Origin: JBPYCR01 sp051846915
GTDB taxonomy: Bacteria > Bacillota > Bacilli > Bacillales > Amphibacillaceae
DNA length: 64,000 bases
NCBI RefSeq assembly: GCF_051846915.1
Contig: NZ_JBPYCR010000012.1
Coordinates: 1-64,000, forward strand
Direction: 5' to 3'
Under the pieces are notes generated by a model. The model did no database searches, had not been told where the DNA came from, and saw only the letters and a program-made list of their open reading frames with translations. A program made the position numbers and the translations under genes. Numbering within the stretch: the first letter of the stretch is position 1; every line of letters starts with the position of its first letter. Below, piece after piece: positions 1-8,949 of the stretch.

Positions 1-373
1 GTGTATTCTTGTCCATATCTGTTATCCTTTGTAATGGGATTTGGACAGGAACCACCTGTCTCTCCATTATAAAGGATTTTTTATTGAATAAAAAGCAAAT
101 TACTGATCATTGGGAATATTAACAATTATTTGTTTTAATTAATGCAACGCTAGTGCTACAAATTAGAAACCGAATTTTAACGACAGCACAGATAATACAT
201 TATAGGTTAATTTCATGCCTCCCTAGAATAAGCTTATCCGGCTCCTACCGTAACATATACTAAGGTACGAGATAAGCTTTTTCCATTCTGCTTACTGTAA
301 ATTCACTGCATTTTCCTCACGGATGATAGATTATTGTGCAATCTAATCCTTCTGCCTACTAAAAAAAGCAATA
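1..373. other. Intergenic edge region, no confident gene
   Basis: No gene can be supported here. Frame 1 is open from the window edge to a stop near base 72 (about 23 residues ending VSPL) and could be the tail of a gene outside the window, but it is too short to judge. Near 45-57 there is a small inverted repeat (GACAGG/CCTGTC). The rest is AT-rich and holds one larger hairpin, listed separately. Confidence 0.4.
230..283 (+). terminator. Hairpin, possible terminator
   Basis: AAGCTTATC at 230-238 pairs with GATAAGCTT at 271-279 and is followed by further T residues. The 9-bp stem has a long loop of about 32 bases, so it is a weaker candidate than a compact intrinsic terminator. It would serve a plus-strand gene left of the window, or act on the gene at 374-1000 reading leftwards. 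Confidence 0.4.
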
Positions 374-1000
374 TCAAAATTCCCATCGACTAAGTGGCAG
401 CAGCAATTTGACTCCTTTTTTATTTCCCGGAATAAGTCGCATATCTGCAACTAAATGGCTGGCGTAAGCAAGAATGGCAGCCCAGTATAAACCGCTCACG
501 CCTAAATCTTCTTCAGCTCTCACAGCGATTAAACTAAAAAAGACTAATCCGAGCAAAGAGTGCGTATATGTCCGATGGCTCAGTAACGATGCCGCAGCAA
601 TATAGCATCCCGCCAAAATTACCCAAGTCTTATTCACGTATATGCCTGCACCAATGACGACCACACCACTGATCAAAAGCATGAATTTCCGGGAAAATTT
701 CGGAGCAATCAAAAAAAGAACCATTCCCGTTGCAATCCCGACTATTTTCTCCGTAGTGGCTAGCTTTAGAAAGGAATACACTGCTAAAAAACTGCCGATC
801 AATCGCATCATATTTTGCATAATTTGATGTGGAAAAGAGATTCTATTAGCAAGCCTGCTTGCCGTATCTAAATCTGGTGCTAACGATGATACGATTCCTG
901 CAGCCATAAGAAATAAAGTTTCTCCAACATCCGCACCAACAGATTGACTTACCCCAAAACCAACACCTGCACCGATTAAACCATGTAATTTTCCGTCCAT
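374..1000 (-). CDS. YdjM-type membrane-bound metal-dependent hydrolase
   Basis: A 208-aa polytopic membrane protein of the YdjM/YvsG (DUF457-like) family, annotated as inner-membrane metal-dependent hydrolase; its substrate is unknown. The conserved polar motifs of the family are visible: an N-terminal His in MDGKLHG, SLAPDLD near residue 40, SHRTYTHSLLG near 140 and a final SHLVADM. These lie between about five hydrophobic segments and are the presumed metal ligands. The ATG is preceded by AAGGGG at good spacing. In E. coli the family member is LexA-regulated; no LexA site was identified here. The gene appears monocistronic. Confidence 0.8.
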   Translation of the reverse strand: MDGKLHGLIGAGVGFGVSQSVGADVGETLFLMAAGIVSSLAPDLDTASRLANRISFPHQIMQNMMRLIGSFLAVYSFLKLATTEKIVGIATGMVLFLIAPKFSRKFMLLISGVVVIGAGIYVNKTWVILAGCYIAAASLLSHRTYTHSLLGLVFFSLIAVRAEEDLGVSGLYWAAILAYASHLVADMRLIPGNKKGVKLLLPLSRWEF

Positions 1001-1107
1001 AATTATCCCCTTAAATGAAATACGACTAACCTATACGATTATAATCTTTTCGTTATGATTTTCAAGGGGGACGAAACCAATTCGCCATCCATAATATACA
1101 AGTATCT

Positions 1108-2205
1108 TTACTTTTTTATTTCATAGTACCTTCTATATTGACGATAACCATACGTAATTTCACGTACTAGTTCCTCATTTTGGAGCCCTGCACCGATAGA
1201 ACTTGCAAAAGTTGAAATGGAAGCAGCGAGCCAGGCAACCCTTAAATATTCAGCTAAACCTACTGCATGATCCAGATCTAGAACACGCGCAAAAAACTCT
1301 GGTGGTATTAAAATGACTGCTGTAACGAAGAAAATAATATACAAAACGGAATAGAATACAGTAATAGAAATAAGGAGTGTCAGTACGGTCGCTATATTAT
1401 AGAAATGGTGCGAGCTCTTTTTTTCTTGTCTGGAAGGTCGCTCCCATAAATGATGCGCGACAATAATCCACAAGACCATTCCTATAATTGCAGCGATAAA
1501 CAATCCCGCTAACCGGTAGATCGAAAAAGCATGGCTTAATTTCCACATAGTAGTGAAAATCATACCAAATGCCCCCGTCGTGAAAGCAATCGCAATTAAA
1601 TTCGTCAAGCTGGACATAATTTTAAACGGGTTATTTGCCCATGTCATCCCGAGCAACAATCGAGCATGTCCGTTAACCTTTGGGATAATGACAAACTTCT
1701 TATGTCCATTTTCCATGTGCAAATAGCGGATAGGAGCTAATGGAAATTGCTTCGTAATGGAGTCTGAAACATAAGTCTTGTTACCCGCTGCATTATTTTT
1801 TGTTATGCTATCATTGTAAAGTATGCTGATCACTTGAATGATCGAACGCTTTACTCTTTTTTTCATTGGAACCCAGCCGAATGCCGGTAAGGATAAAACA
1901 GCTGTTTTTTTATCGGAATTCAAATCACAAACAACGATATCTTTATTATGATACAATGGCAGGTCTGTCAAAGTAATGACAAAATCCCATTTTTTGTTTT
2001 GTTGATAATCCATTATATTGGAGAAAATTTCATCCGTATCCTCCGCTGCCCCTGTAAGTGGATCAACCTCTTTTTCCACTCTCCAATTCAACCTTTTATC
2101 AATGACTTCCTCCAATGATTCCGGTAAATCATCCACCATTTTTCCGGTGATGTCAGCGGCTAATCCCGGTGCTGCGATAATGCCAATTGTGATTTTATCC
2201 TCCAA
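1108..2205 (-). CDS. Conserved membrane protein, tandem paralogue 1
   Basis: Function not recognised. From the TTG at 2205 (AGGAG eight bases upstream) the product is about 365 aa; a longer reading from TTG at 2250 has no good ribosome site. The first ~150 residues form a soluble alpha/beta-looking domain with the blocks TIGIIAAPG, DPLTGAAED, DFVITLTDLP and LPAFG. Then come a linker, a short RLLLGMTWANNPF block and four hydrophobic segments, with a charged tail ending YGYRQYRRYYEIKK. It is clearly paralogous over its whole length to the gene directly upstream at 2273-3409. The N-terminal part may be a sensor or binding domain on the cytoplasmic side; that is inference. Confidence 0.7.
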   Translation of the reverse strand: MEDKITIGIIAAPGLAADITGKMVDDLPESLEEVIDKRLNWRVEKEVDPLTGAAEDTDEIFSNIMDYQQNKKWDFVITLTDLPLYHNKDIVVCDLNSDKKTAVLSLPAFGWVPMKKRVKRSIIQVISILYNDSITKNNAAGNKTYVSDSITKQFPLAPIRYLHMENGHKKFVIIPKVNGHARLLLGMTWANNPFKIMSSLTNLIAIAFTTGAFGMIFTTMWKLSHAFSIYRLAGLFIAAIIGMVLWIIVAHHLWERPSRQEKKSSHHFYNIATVLTLLISITVFYSVLYIIFFVTAVILIPPEFFARVLDLDHAVGLAEYLRVAWLAASISTFASSIGAGLQNEELVREITYGYRQYRRYYEIKK

Positions 2206-2272
2206 ATTAATCACTCCTGCAGTCCTGATTCCTAACCAGGTACGAAACAACTTTTTTCGTTGTCCATAACAA

Positions 2273-3409
2273 TTATGACATGGATGTTTCGCTTTCGTTC
2301 GATTTATTATTTTTTTCCTCTTCCAATTCGTATAATCGATTCATTTGCCTATATGAATACGTAATATGCCTGATTCTGCTTTCTTGCTCGCCTGTTGCCC
2401 CAATTGCACCTGCTAACGTACCAAGGGAAGTAACTAGCCACGCCAACCGAAAATAGTCCACAAGACTAGGCTCACCCTTAAAACTTGTCCATGCATCAAA
2501 CAGATGTGGAGGCACGAAAATAGATAATGCCAAAAGAAATAAAATAAATAATATAATATAATTTATTGCTACAATGATAAGTAAAGTAAAAACAGTCGTT
2601 AAGTTATACAATTTGCGGAGCTGGACGCCACCTTTGCTTGTCGGCTTCTCCCAAAGATTATGCGCAAATATAACCCAAATTACCATACTAAAGATCGACG
2701 CAAACATTAAAATAATAAAGCGTGCTGTCGTATACTCCACACTTAATTCCCAAGGTGTGGAAAAAATTGAAATATATGCTCCTGTCGCAAATGCGAGCGT
2801 GACAATCTTCCTAAACGAGACAAGCGCAGTCCACGGACGATTGGCAAATGTCATACCGGAAAGCACTCGTAACCAACCAATAACACGGGAGTTTAATACA
2901 AACCGTACACTTGATGATTTTTCATCAGCAGGTTGGATTCGACGTATTTTAGAAAATAAAAATCGCCAATTTAAATCAGAAGAATTGGATTGATCTTCAC
3001 CCACCTCTCCCTCTGCATAGGAATACATTTCATCCAATAGAAACAATATCGCCTTCTTAATCCGATTATTTAAAGGAAAAGCACCAAAAGCCGGCAAAGT
3101 AATAAATGCCACCCTAGCATCTAACCGTACGTCTGCTGTTACTACCCGTTTTTTAAAAAAACTTGGTAAATCTGTTAGACAAATTACGAAATCCCAATTG
3201 TTTTCTTTCTTTATTTTTGCTGCTTCATCAATAATTTCACCGATATTCTCTGCAGCTCCAGTTAAAGGGTCAACGGTCGTTTCCACTTTCCAAGAAACGT
3301 CGAAATCAACGAATTTTTCAAAAGCGTCAGGCAATGGTCCAATCATCTTAGCAGCAATATCTGCAGGCAAATCAGGAGAAGGTATTAAACCGACGGTAAT
3401 TGTTCGCAT
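2273..3409 (-). CDS. Conserved membrane protein, tandem paralogue 2
   Basis: About 378 aa when started at the ATG at 3409, which has AAGGGAAG just upstream; another ATG at 3430 is too close to that site. Same architecture as its neighbour: soluble N-terminal domain (TVGLIPSPD, DPLTGAAEN, DFVICLTDLP, LPAFGAFPL), the block RVLSGMTFANRPW, four membrane segments, then YSYRQMNRLYELEEEK and an acidic/Ser tail. The shared blocks and equal length show an old tandem duplication rather than a recent copy. The two genes are about 67 bp apart and likely co-transcribed. I do not recognise a biochemical role. Confidence 0.7.
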   Translation of the reverse strand: MRTITVGLIPSPDLPADIAAKMIGPLPDAFEKFVDFDVSWKVETTVDPLTGAAENIGEIIDEAAKIKKENNWDFVICLTDLPSFFKKRVVTADVRLDARVAFITLPAFGAFPLNNRIKKAILFLLDEMYSYAEGEVGEDQSNSSDLNWRFLFSKIRRIQPADEKSSSVRFVLNSRVIGWLRVLSGMTFANRPWTALVSFRKIVTLAFATGAYISIFSTPWELSVEYTTARFIILMFASIFSMVIWVIFAHNLWEKPTSKGGVQLRKLYNLTTVFTLLIIVAINYIILFILFLLALSIFVPPHLFDAWTSFKGEPSLVDYFRLAWLVTSLGTLAGAIGATGEQESRIRHITYSYRQMNRLYELEEEKNNKSNESETSMS

Positions 3410-3620
3410 ATTCTTCCCTTCCCTTATCATCTATTGTTCTTTTCTTCAATACAAAATATAATTACTAAAGATATTCCCCGAAACATGTCAGTAAAACATT
3501 TATTCTATATAAATCTGTATCGTTATGACAAAGCGCTACCCCATCAGTCCTTAGCACTGTTCAAGATAGTATTTAACAAACAACTGAATTTAAACCCTAT
3601 ATGAATTTATATACAATTAA

Positions 3621-3797
3621 AGAAAAGCGCAAGCGCCCTGCCTAGAAACGTAGCGACTGGACTGAAGCAACTAAGATAAAGGAATCACGATGAGCACCGC
3701 GAATCGATGATGACTTATCGCAAGGCGCTGCAGGAAGTCGCCTAGTTTCTGGGCGCTTAAGCTAGACAGCTACGCGAAAAATTTTATACATTCTTAT
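3621..3797. repeat. Dispersed structured repeat, copy 1 (variant form)
   Basis: Starts with AGAAAAGCGCAAGCGCCC and ends with GGGCGCTTAAGCTAGACAGC plus an AT-rich tail, the same termini as the other copies. The centre differs from them: it uses its own nested complements such as GCGACT/AGTCGC. Termini pair as AGC..AAGCGCCC with GGGCGCTT..GCT. It runs directly into copy 2, sharing the AAGAAAA junction. Confidence 0.75.
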
Positions 3798-3801
3798 CTT
3801 T

Positions 3802-3957
3802 TAAGAAAAGCGCAAGCGCCCTGGTAAGCCACGACAAGCTTAAGCAAGAAATCGTAGTGGCGGACTATGCCACGAAGAGTTATTGCTTAAGACCTCGAGG
3901 GGCTGGGCGTTTAAGCTAGACAGTTATGAACAAAATTTTATACTTCCTTATCTTTCG
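3802..3957. repeat. Dispersed structured repeat, copy 2
   Basis: Second unit, directly after copy 1. It has the left arm AGCGCAAGCGCCCTGG, the CTTAAGCAA/TTGCTTAAG stem, the inner hairpin GTGGC/GCCAC at 3857-3873 and the right arm GGGCGTTTAAGCTAGACAG. The middle stem is imperfect (AGCCAC opposite GGGGCT). It lies downstream of the LCP gene terminator on the minus strand. Confidence 0.8.
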
Positions 3958-3996
3958 AAAAAAACCTGCACAGCTTCACTAAAGACTGTACAGGTT
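3957..3996 (-). terminator. Intrinsic terminator of the LCP gene
   Basis: AACCTGCACAG (3963-3973) pairs with CTGTACAGGTT (3986-3996), 10 of 11 positions. Read on the minus strand, the stem is followed by a run of T. It is placed 30 bp after the stop of the LCP gene at 4025. Confidence 0.8.
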
Positions 3997-4024
3997 CATA
4001 TTTTTGTATAAATATATATGCGGT

Positions 4025-4948
4025 CTACATTTCCATTTCTTTTATCATGCCATGCACCTTTTGCACTTCTTCATCGGACACAATCATGTAATATGTTCCG
4101 CCAATATTCTTTCCGGTTCCTTCCATCATATATTCAGCAACATTTTTTCGCGTATCTTTATAGCCGCCAAATATTTTCTTCATATCATCAAAATCCATAT
4201 TTGTAGCCATGTTTGTTCCAAAGATATTAATCATGCTGTCTATTTTCGTAACTGATCCAATCGACGCACCTTCGTTTATAATCCCCTTAATCACTTGCCG
4301 CTGTCGCTTCGTCCGACCGAAATCACCGGCAGGGTCTTGTTTTCGCATTCGAACGAAGGCCATCGTTTGATCCGCATCCATTGCAATCGGACCTTTATTA
4401 AAATTATATTTGCTGTCGCTCCATTCGATTTCATTATTTACCGTTATTGTCCCAAGCTCATCAACTAGGTCTTTTAACCCAGCCATATTCATACGCACAT
4501 AATAATCAATGTCAATATCGAGAAAATTTTCCACCGTAGCAATTGTCATATCCGTTCCGCCAAATGCATATGCATGGTTTATTTTATCTTCTATTCCTTT
4601 ACCGACAATTGTTGTTCGTGTATCCCGGGGAATACTGACGAGCTGCATTCGATCACTTTTAGGCTCTAGCGTCAAAATCATTAATGCATCAGACCGACCC
4701 CTTTCACCGGATTCTGCATCAATTCCAAGCAATAAAATATTTAAAGGCTCCGTCCCTTTGATTTTCTTCTTTGTAATAGATGTGTCGATCGATTCAACCG
4801 GTTCATGCATTTTTTCATTCACTGTATTTTTGGCATTATTATAAACCGAGAATGCATAAATCCCTACTCCCAATACGAATAGTCCAATAATGATAAGCGG
4901 TATTTTCAACCACCGCTTTTTTGATTTTTTCCGTTCTATTCTGCTCAA
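4025..4948 (-). CDS. LytR-CpsA-Psr (LCP) family cell-wall ligase
   Basis: About 307 aa. LCP proteins transfer lipid-linked wall teichoic acid or other glycopolymers to peptidoglycan outside the membrane. Visible: a basic N-terminus and one membrane anchor (residues ~15-37), then the LCP domain with LLLGIDAESGERGRSDALM, SIPRDTR, KINHAYAFGG, and VRMRKQDPAGDFGRTKRQ, which holds the conserved arginines and acids that bind the polyprenyl phosphate. TTG at 4948 is chosen because GAGGTGG sits six bases upstream; the ATG at 4969 lacks such a site. The exact acceptor polymer cannot be read from sequence. Single gene with its own terminator. Confidence 0.88.
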   Translation of the reverse strand: MSRIERKKSKKRWLKIPLIIIGLFVLGVGIYAFSVYNNAKNTVNEKMHEPVESIDTSITKKKIKGTEPLNILLLGIDAESGERGRSDALMILTLEPKSDRMQLVSIPRDTRTTIVGKGIEDKINHAYAFGGTDMTIATVENFLDIDIDYYVRMNMAGLKDLVDELGTITVNNEIEWSDSKYNFNKGPIAMDADQTMAFVRMRKQDPAGDFGRTKRQRQVIKGIINEGASIGSVTKIDSMINIFGTNMATNMDFDDMKKIFGGYKDTRKNVAEYMMEGTGKNIGGTYYMIVSDEEVQKVHGMIKEMEM

Positions 4949-5196
4949 TGTAAGCCACCTCGTATTCATTCTATCAAATCTATCGAAACATTTTTATCTC
5001 TAGCGATTATTTTTGACAAATTCTTCTACCTTTCTATATTAGTCCATCTTCCCCATAAGCACAAGTACTATTTTGGAGAATAGAAACGAATCAACCAACT
5101 AGTAAGACTCTTGCAAAATCATTCTCTATCAATCTAAACAACAGCACGCTTCCATTTAATTAAGTGAGGAAATTCTCGCTGTCATTTAATAAACCT

Positions 5197-6774
5197 TTAT
5201 TCTTCATCTTCTAATTCAACTAGTTCGTTCGTAATCAAATCATGCTCACGTTCCGCCACATCGTTTGAAATAATATCATCTTTTACCAATTGATTAATCG
5301 CATCATATTGCGCATATAAAGAATACTTCTTTAAAATGGATTGCTGTTTCGTTTTTAATTCGGGGTATTCATTAAATAGCTGCTCTACCTCTACTCGTAA
5401 CGTTTCCAGGCTTGTTTCATATTTTTTGATCACCTCTTTTGTCACTGCTCCCGTAATAAACAATTTCTTTTTCATTTTTTGTATTTCATTAATGGCGGTT
5501 TCATATTCGTGCCCTTTTGCAATCAAACGCTCATATTCTTCATTCCCCGTCTCCTTTTTTGTAACGCCAAGCCATTTGATAAGCGGCTTGATCGAAAGAC
5601 CTTGTACAATTAGTGAAAATAGCACAATGCTAAAGGCCATCACCAATATTTCTTCCCGACCGGAGAAATCCCTTGGCAAACTTAACACAAGCGCAATCGA
5701 TAAGGACCCTTTTAAACCACCCCAATTTAAAGTATGCTTCCATGCAGCCGGAATCTTTGGAACGAATAATAAACTGATGTAGACAGCAGCACTTCTAGCA
5801 ATAAGTACAATAAGAAGCGCAAGAAAGATCATCCCCCATTTATCTGCAACATTAATTCGGGTAATTTCCAAACCGACCATTAAAAATACGAGTGAATTTG
5901 CAAGCAATGCGGCAACGTCCCAAAAGTTACTAATATTTAATTTCGTTGCTGGGCTCATTCCAATCTTTGTCCCGTAATTTCCTAGTACAAGTGCACCGAC
6001 GACTACCGCTATAACACCTGATGCACCTATCGCTTCTGCTAGTAAAAAAGCGCCATAAAATAAAATAATACTAAAAATAATTTCCAGAGGATAATCATCA
6101 AAGTATCTCGTTAAACGTGAAATACCGAATCCGAGCACACCACCTACCATCAGCCCAAGCGCAATTACCTTAATGAATTCCAACAGACCATAGCCTGCAC
6201 CTTCCAATCCAAGGTCCGCGTAAGCAAGTAATGAAAACGCAGAAATATTGAAAAGCACAACGGCCAACCCATCATTAAATAAGCTTTCTCCCTCAATAAC
6301 AGTGGATAATCTTTTCTCAACACCTACACTCTTAAAGATAGACAGCACGCTAACCGGGTCTGTTGCACTCATCACAGCTGCAAAAACGAATGCTGCCGGA
6401 ATTGAAAAACTTAAAAGCCACATGGAAGAAAAACCAACAACAATAAATGATAGAAACGTCCCGCCAAAAGCCAACAGAATAATTGGCTTCTTATTTTCGA
6501 CCAAATGATTTATTGGAAGTTTTAAAGCAGCTTCCCCCAGTAAAGCCGGTAAAAACAACGTAATAATAACAAAATTAAAAACTTCTCCTTCCGTAATAAA
6601 TTGTTTCAACGGTTTCAATACAGGGATATTTACCAATCCAATAAATGCACCAACAATAACAAGGGCAATAGGATAAGGTTGTTTAAACTTCTTAGCAACT
6701 GCCGTAATCCCGGCTGCTATCATAACTAAAATAAGACCAAGCTGAAAAATATGATGCAAATCCAAATGTTCCAT
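5197..6774 (-). CDS. CPA1-family Na+/H+ antiporter
   Basis: A 525-aa cation:proton antiporter of the NhaP/NhaK (CPA1) type, exchanging internal Na+ (or K+/Li+) for protons, which fits a salt-tolerant host. About 12 hydrophobic segments cover residues 5-415. The family motifs SATDPVSVLS and EGESLFNDG are present and include the ion-binding aspartates. A hydrophilic C-terminal tail of ~120 residues, rich in Glu/Lys and probably helical, may be regulatory. The ATG follows GGAGGTGG. Monocistronic, no obvious regulator nearby. Ion preference cannot be decided from sequence. Confidence 0.88.
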   Translation of the reverse strand: MEHLDLHHIFQLGLILVMIAAGITAVAKKFKQPYPIALVIVGAFIGLVNIPVLKPLKQFITEGEVFNFVIITLFLPALLGEAALKLPINHLVENKKPIILLAFGGTFLSFIVVGFSSMWLLSFSIPAAFVFAAVMSATDPVSVLSIFKSVGVEKRLSTVIEGESLFNDGLAVVLFNISAFSLLAYADLGLEGAGYGLLEFIKVIALGLMVGGVLGFGISRLTRYFDDYPLEIIFSIILFYGAFLLAEAIGASGVIAVVVGALVLGNYGTKIGMSPATKLNISNFWDVAALLANSLVFLMVGLEITRINVADKWGMIFLALLIVLIARSAAVYISLLFVPKIPAAWKHTLNWGGLKGSLSIALVLSLPRDFSGREEILVMAFSIVLFSLIVQGLSIKPLIKWLGVTKKETGNEEYERLIAKGHEYETAINEIQKMKKKLFITGAVTKEVIKKYETSLETLRVEVEQLFNEYPELKTKQQSILKKYSLYAQYDAINQLVKDDIISNDVAEREHDLITNELVELEDEE

Positions 6775-7309
6775 AAAAAGGCCACCTCCTTTATCCTGAA
6801 ATGAGAAAACTCGGCATTTATTGTTTACTTTTGCACAAGTTAATATAATTCAAACCTTAGTTTTGGCAACAAGACTGACTCGTAGTTTGTCCGGTTCTTC
6901 TACTTTTTATGAAGCTGTAAGCGTAGCCCAGACGAATTGAGGACATAGCTTTCTAATCTTCCGCAAAAATTTTAACGTAAAACATGATTCCACGCACGAT
7001 CGATCTACATGGAAATTAATTTACAAATAAAAAAAGAAAGGGCTCTATGACAAATGTATGCTTAAAGAAAAATACATTTGGAAAGAGGCCCTCTCGTGGG
7101 ATCAAAACTATCAACTTTAAATGAACGACTAGGGAACCAAACAATAAAGTGACCTGTCATTCAGTGGGGGGTTCCTTTTCTTCAACCTTCACGCTTCATT
7201 TCTTCATACGTGAGGGGTATTATACCCCTTAAATTCATAATAAAAACTGTACATGTAGAACAGGGATAACATTGAAGCATGATGTTTATAATCCTTTAAC
7301 AAACAAAAA
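6775..7309. other. Non-coding gap with hairpins, possible mobile-element remnant
   Basis: No supported gene in 535 bases. The first 250 bases show nothing I recognise. The middle carries the nested inverted repeat listed at 7039-7092. Downstream there is a second pair, GGAACC near 7132 and GGTTCC near 7170. A short open stretch between them resembles the end of some coding sequence but has stops in all useful frames. A decayed insertion sequence is possible but unproven. Confidence 0.4.
7039..7092. repeat. Nested inverted repeat / hairpin
   Basis: Inner perfect arms CAAATGTAT (7051-7059) and ATACATTTG (7072-7080), enclosed by AGGGCTCT (7039-7046) and AGAGGCCCT (7084-7092), which pair except for one extra base. 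It could be a miniature element, joined ends of an IS, or a structured transcript end. There is no T-run typical of a terminator. Confidence 0.55.
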
Positions 7310-7771
7310 TCATTTTTTTCTACTTCTTTTCACTATTCCTCTGAGATAACCTATAAGCAGATATGTTCCAACCCCAGTAACCGATCCAGCGCTATCAATG
7401 AATACATCACGAACTTCACCGGATCTTCCCGGTACAAATAGTTGATGTATTTCATCGGAAATGGCATATAGAACACAAAGACAAATAGCAAATACAACGC
7501 TACGCAATTCATCAATACCGCTATTTCTCCAAGCATATATGATCAGCCAACCGAGAACAAAATACGCAAAAAAATGAGCATTTTTCCGAATAACATGGTG
7601 TAAATGCTCGATGTCTATGTTGGAATGGGGAAACACCTTTTCAATTGCATGTTTTATAACTTCCGTAATTCCGCTACTTAACTCACTGGATGAAGTTCCC
7701 TGTTGATGCGATAAGTAAAAAATCAACCACATCCAAATGAAAACAGCAGCCCACAAACCATATTTATACAT
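7310..7771 (-). CDS. VanZ-like family membrane protein
   Basis: About 153 aa with start at the ATG at 7771, which has AAAGGAA nine bases upstream; a reading from 7939 would add 56 residues without membrane or family character. The protein has four hydrophobic segments and the VanZ-family signature: HVIRKNAHFFAYFVLGWL in the middle and YAISDEIHQLFVPGRSGEVRD towards the end, with the conserved Asp-Glu, Gln and Arg. VanZ of enterococci gives low-level teicoplanin resistance, but most chromosomal homologues have no known role, so resistance should not be assumed. Confidence 0.82.
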   Translation of the reverse strand: MYKYGLWAAVFIWMWLIFYLSHQQGTSSSELSSGITEVIKHAIEKVFPHSNIDIEHLHHVIRKNAHFFAYFVLGWLIIYAWRNSGIDELRSVVFAICLCVLYAISDEIHQLFVPGRSGEVRDVFIDSAGSVTGVGTYLLIGYLRGIVKRSRKK

Positions 7772-7954
7772 ACTATACAATTCCTTTATGAATGGATAAT
7801 CACTTGTGTAATTTATGAATATAAGGCAACACTCGGCTCCGAAATAACAGTCGTATACAGTAGTAATCCGCTCAATTAAGTCACTCACAGCAGTCTCTTT
7901 TAATTTAGTGCTCCGTAACAAATAGATAGGAAACAGCATGAATAACTGTTTCCA

Positions 7955-8521
7955 TTAGTCTCCTTTAATCAAACTAAATACTTCCGCCCGAGCGGCTGCA
8001 TCTTTTTGAAAAATGCCTCTAACAGCTGACGTAATCGTCTTTGATCCGGGCTTTTTAATGCCACGCATTGTCATGCACATATGCTCTGCTTCTATTACAA
8101 CAATCACTCCATGTGGCTTCAAAGTATCTTTCATAGCATCTGCAATGGTCGCTGTTACGCGCTCCTGCAGTTGTGGTCTTCGGGTAACAGCCTCGACTGC
8201 GCGAGCTAATTTACTTAATCCAGTTACTCTACCACCTTTAGGAATATACCCGACATGTGCCACACCATAAAAAGGAACGAGGTGATGCTCACACATGGAA
8301 TAAAACGGAATATCTTTAACAAGTACAAGTTCCTCATGATCTTCTCCAAATATCGTTGCAAAGTATTCTTTCGGATCCTGATGCAGCCCCGAGAACACTT
8401 CCTCATACATTCTAGCAATCCTTGCAGGTGTATCGACTAACCCTTCACGTTCCGGGTCTTCCCCGATTGCCTCCAGCATCATGCGTACTGCTTCTTGAAT
8501 TTTTGCGTGATCTACTTGCAT
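7955..8521 (-). CDS. folE: GTP cyclohydrolase I
   Basis: 188-aa type IA GTP cyclohydrolase, which converts GTP to 7,8-dihydroneopterin triphosphate, the first step of tetrahydrofolate synthesis. Zinc ligands are in SMCEHHLVPF (Cys77, His80) and HMCMTMRG (Cys149). The substrate-binding stretch GLSKLARAVEAVTRRPQLQER and the end block GIKKPGSKT are intact. The start is the ATG at 8521 because GGAGG lies five bases upstream, overlapping a second in-frame ATG at 8533. Length is normal for the family. It is not followed by mtrB here, unlike B. subtilis. Repeat copy 3 begins 45 bp upstream. Confidence 0.95.
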   Translation of the reverse strand: MQVDHAKIQEAVRMMLEAIGEDPEREGLVDTPARIARMYEEVFSGLHQDPKEYFATIFGEDHEELVLVKDIPFYSMCEHHLVPFYGVAHVGYIPKGGRVTGLSKLARAVEAVTRRPQLQERVTATIADAMKDTLKPHGVIVVIEAEHMCMTMRGIKKPGSKTITSAVRGIFQKDAAARAEVFSLIKGD

Positions 8522-8565
8522 TTTGTCCTCCATTTATATCATTTCCATTTCTACTAGTAATTGGT

Positions 8566-8726
8566 AAGAAAAGCGCAAGCGCCCTGGTAAGCCCCGACAA
8601 GCTTAAGCAAGAAATCGTAGTGGCGAATTTTGCCACGAAGAGTTATTGCTTAAGACCTCGAGGGGCTGGGCGTTTAAGCTAGACAGCTATGCGCAAAAAT
8701 TTATACTTTCTGACCTTTTAAGAAAA
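8566..8726. repeat. Dispersed structured repeat, copy 3
   Basis: Full-length unit with AAGAAAA at both ends. Stems: AGC..AAGCGCCC with GGGCGTTT..GCT, AGCCCC with GGGGCT, CTTAAGCAA with TTGCTTAAG, and the apical hairpin GTGGC/GCCAC (8620-8636) with a seven-base loop. It lies in the upstream region of folE and would be transcribed only if the folE promoter is beyond it. Confidence 0.85.
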
Positions 8727-8949
8727 CTTGGGAATCCGGAAAGCAATGTTTTAGGTGGTCTTTATCTTTCGAATTTGTATAGCTTTGTTAAATTAAACGT
8801 GCTAAAAAAGTGATCAAACCTATCTTATTATATAAACTGCATCTGCACAAACGAGACACGTTCCTCCATGCCCATTATTTGCTCTTATTAAAATACACCC
8901 GCTATCCAGACTTGGAAGGTTTTTATTGAACATTGACAAATGAATGTCT

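Noticed and set aside
2574..2993. 139-aa plus-strand frame
   Set aside because: Complement of the membrane paralogue 2 gene, no ribosome site, no family features.
7310..7939. 209-aa version of the VanZ-like protein
   Set aside because: The additional 56 residues have no ribosome site in front and no family similarity; the ATG at 7771 has AAAGGAA.
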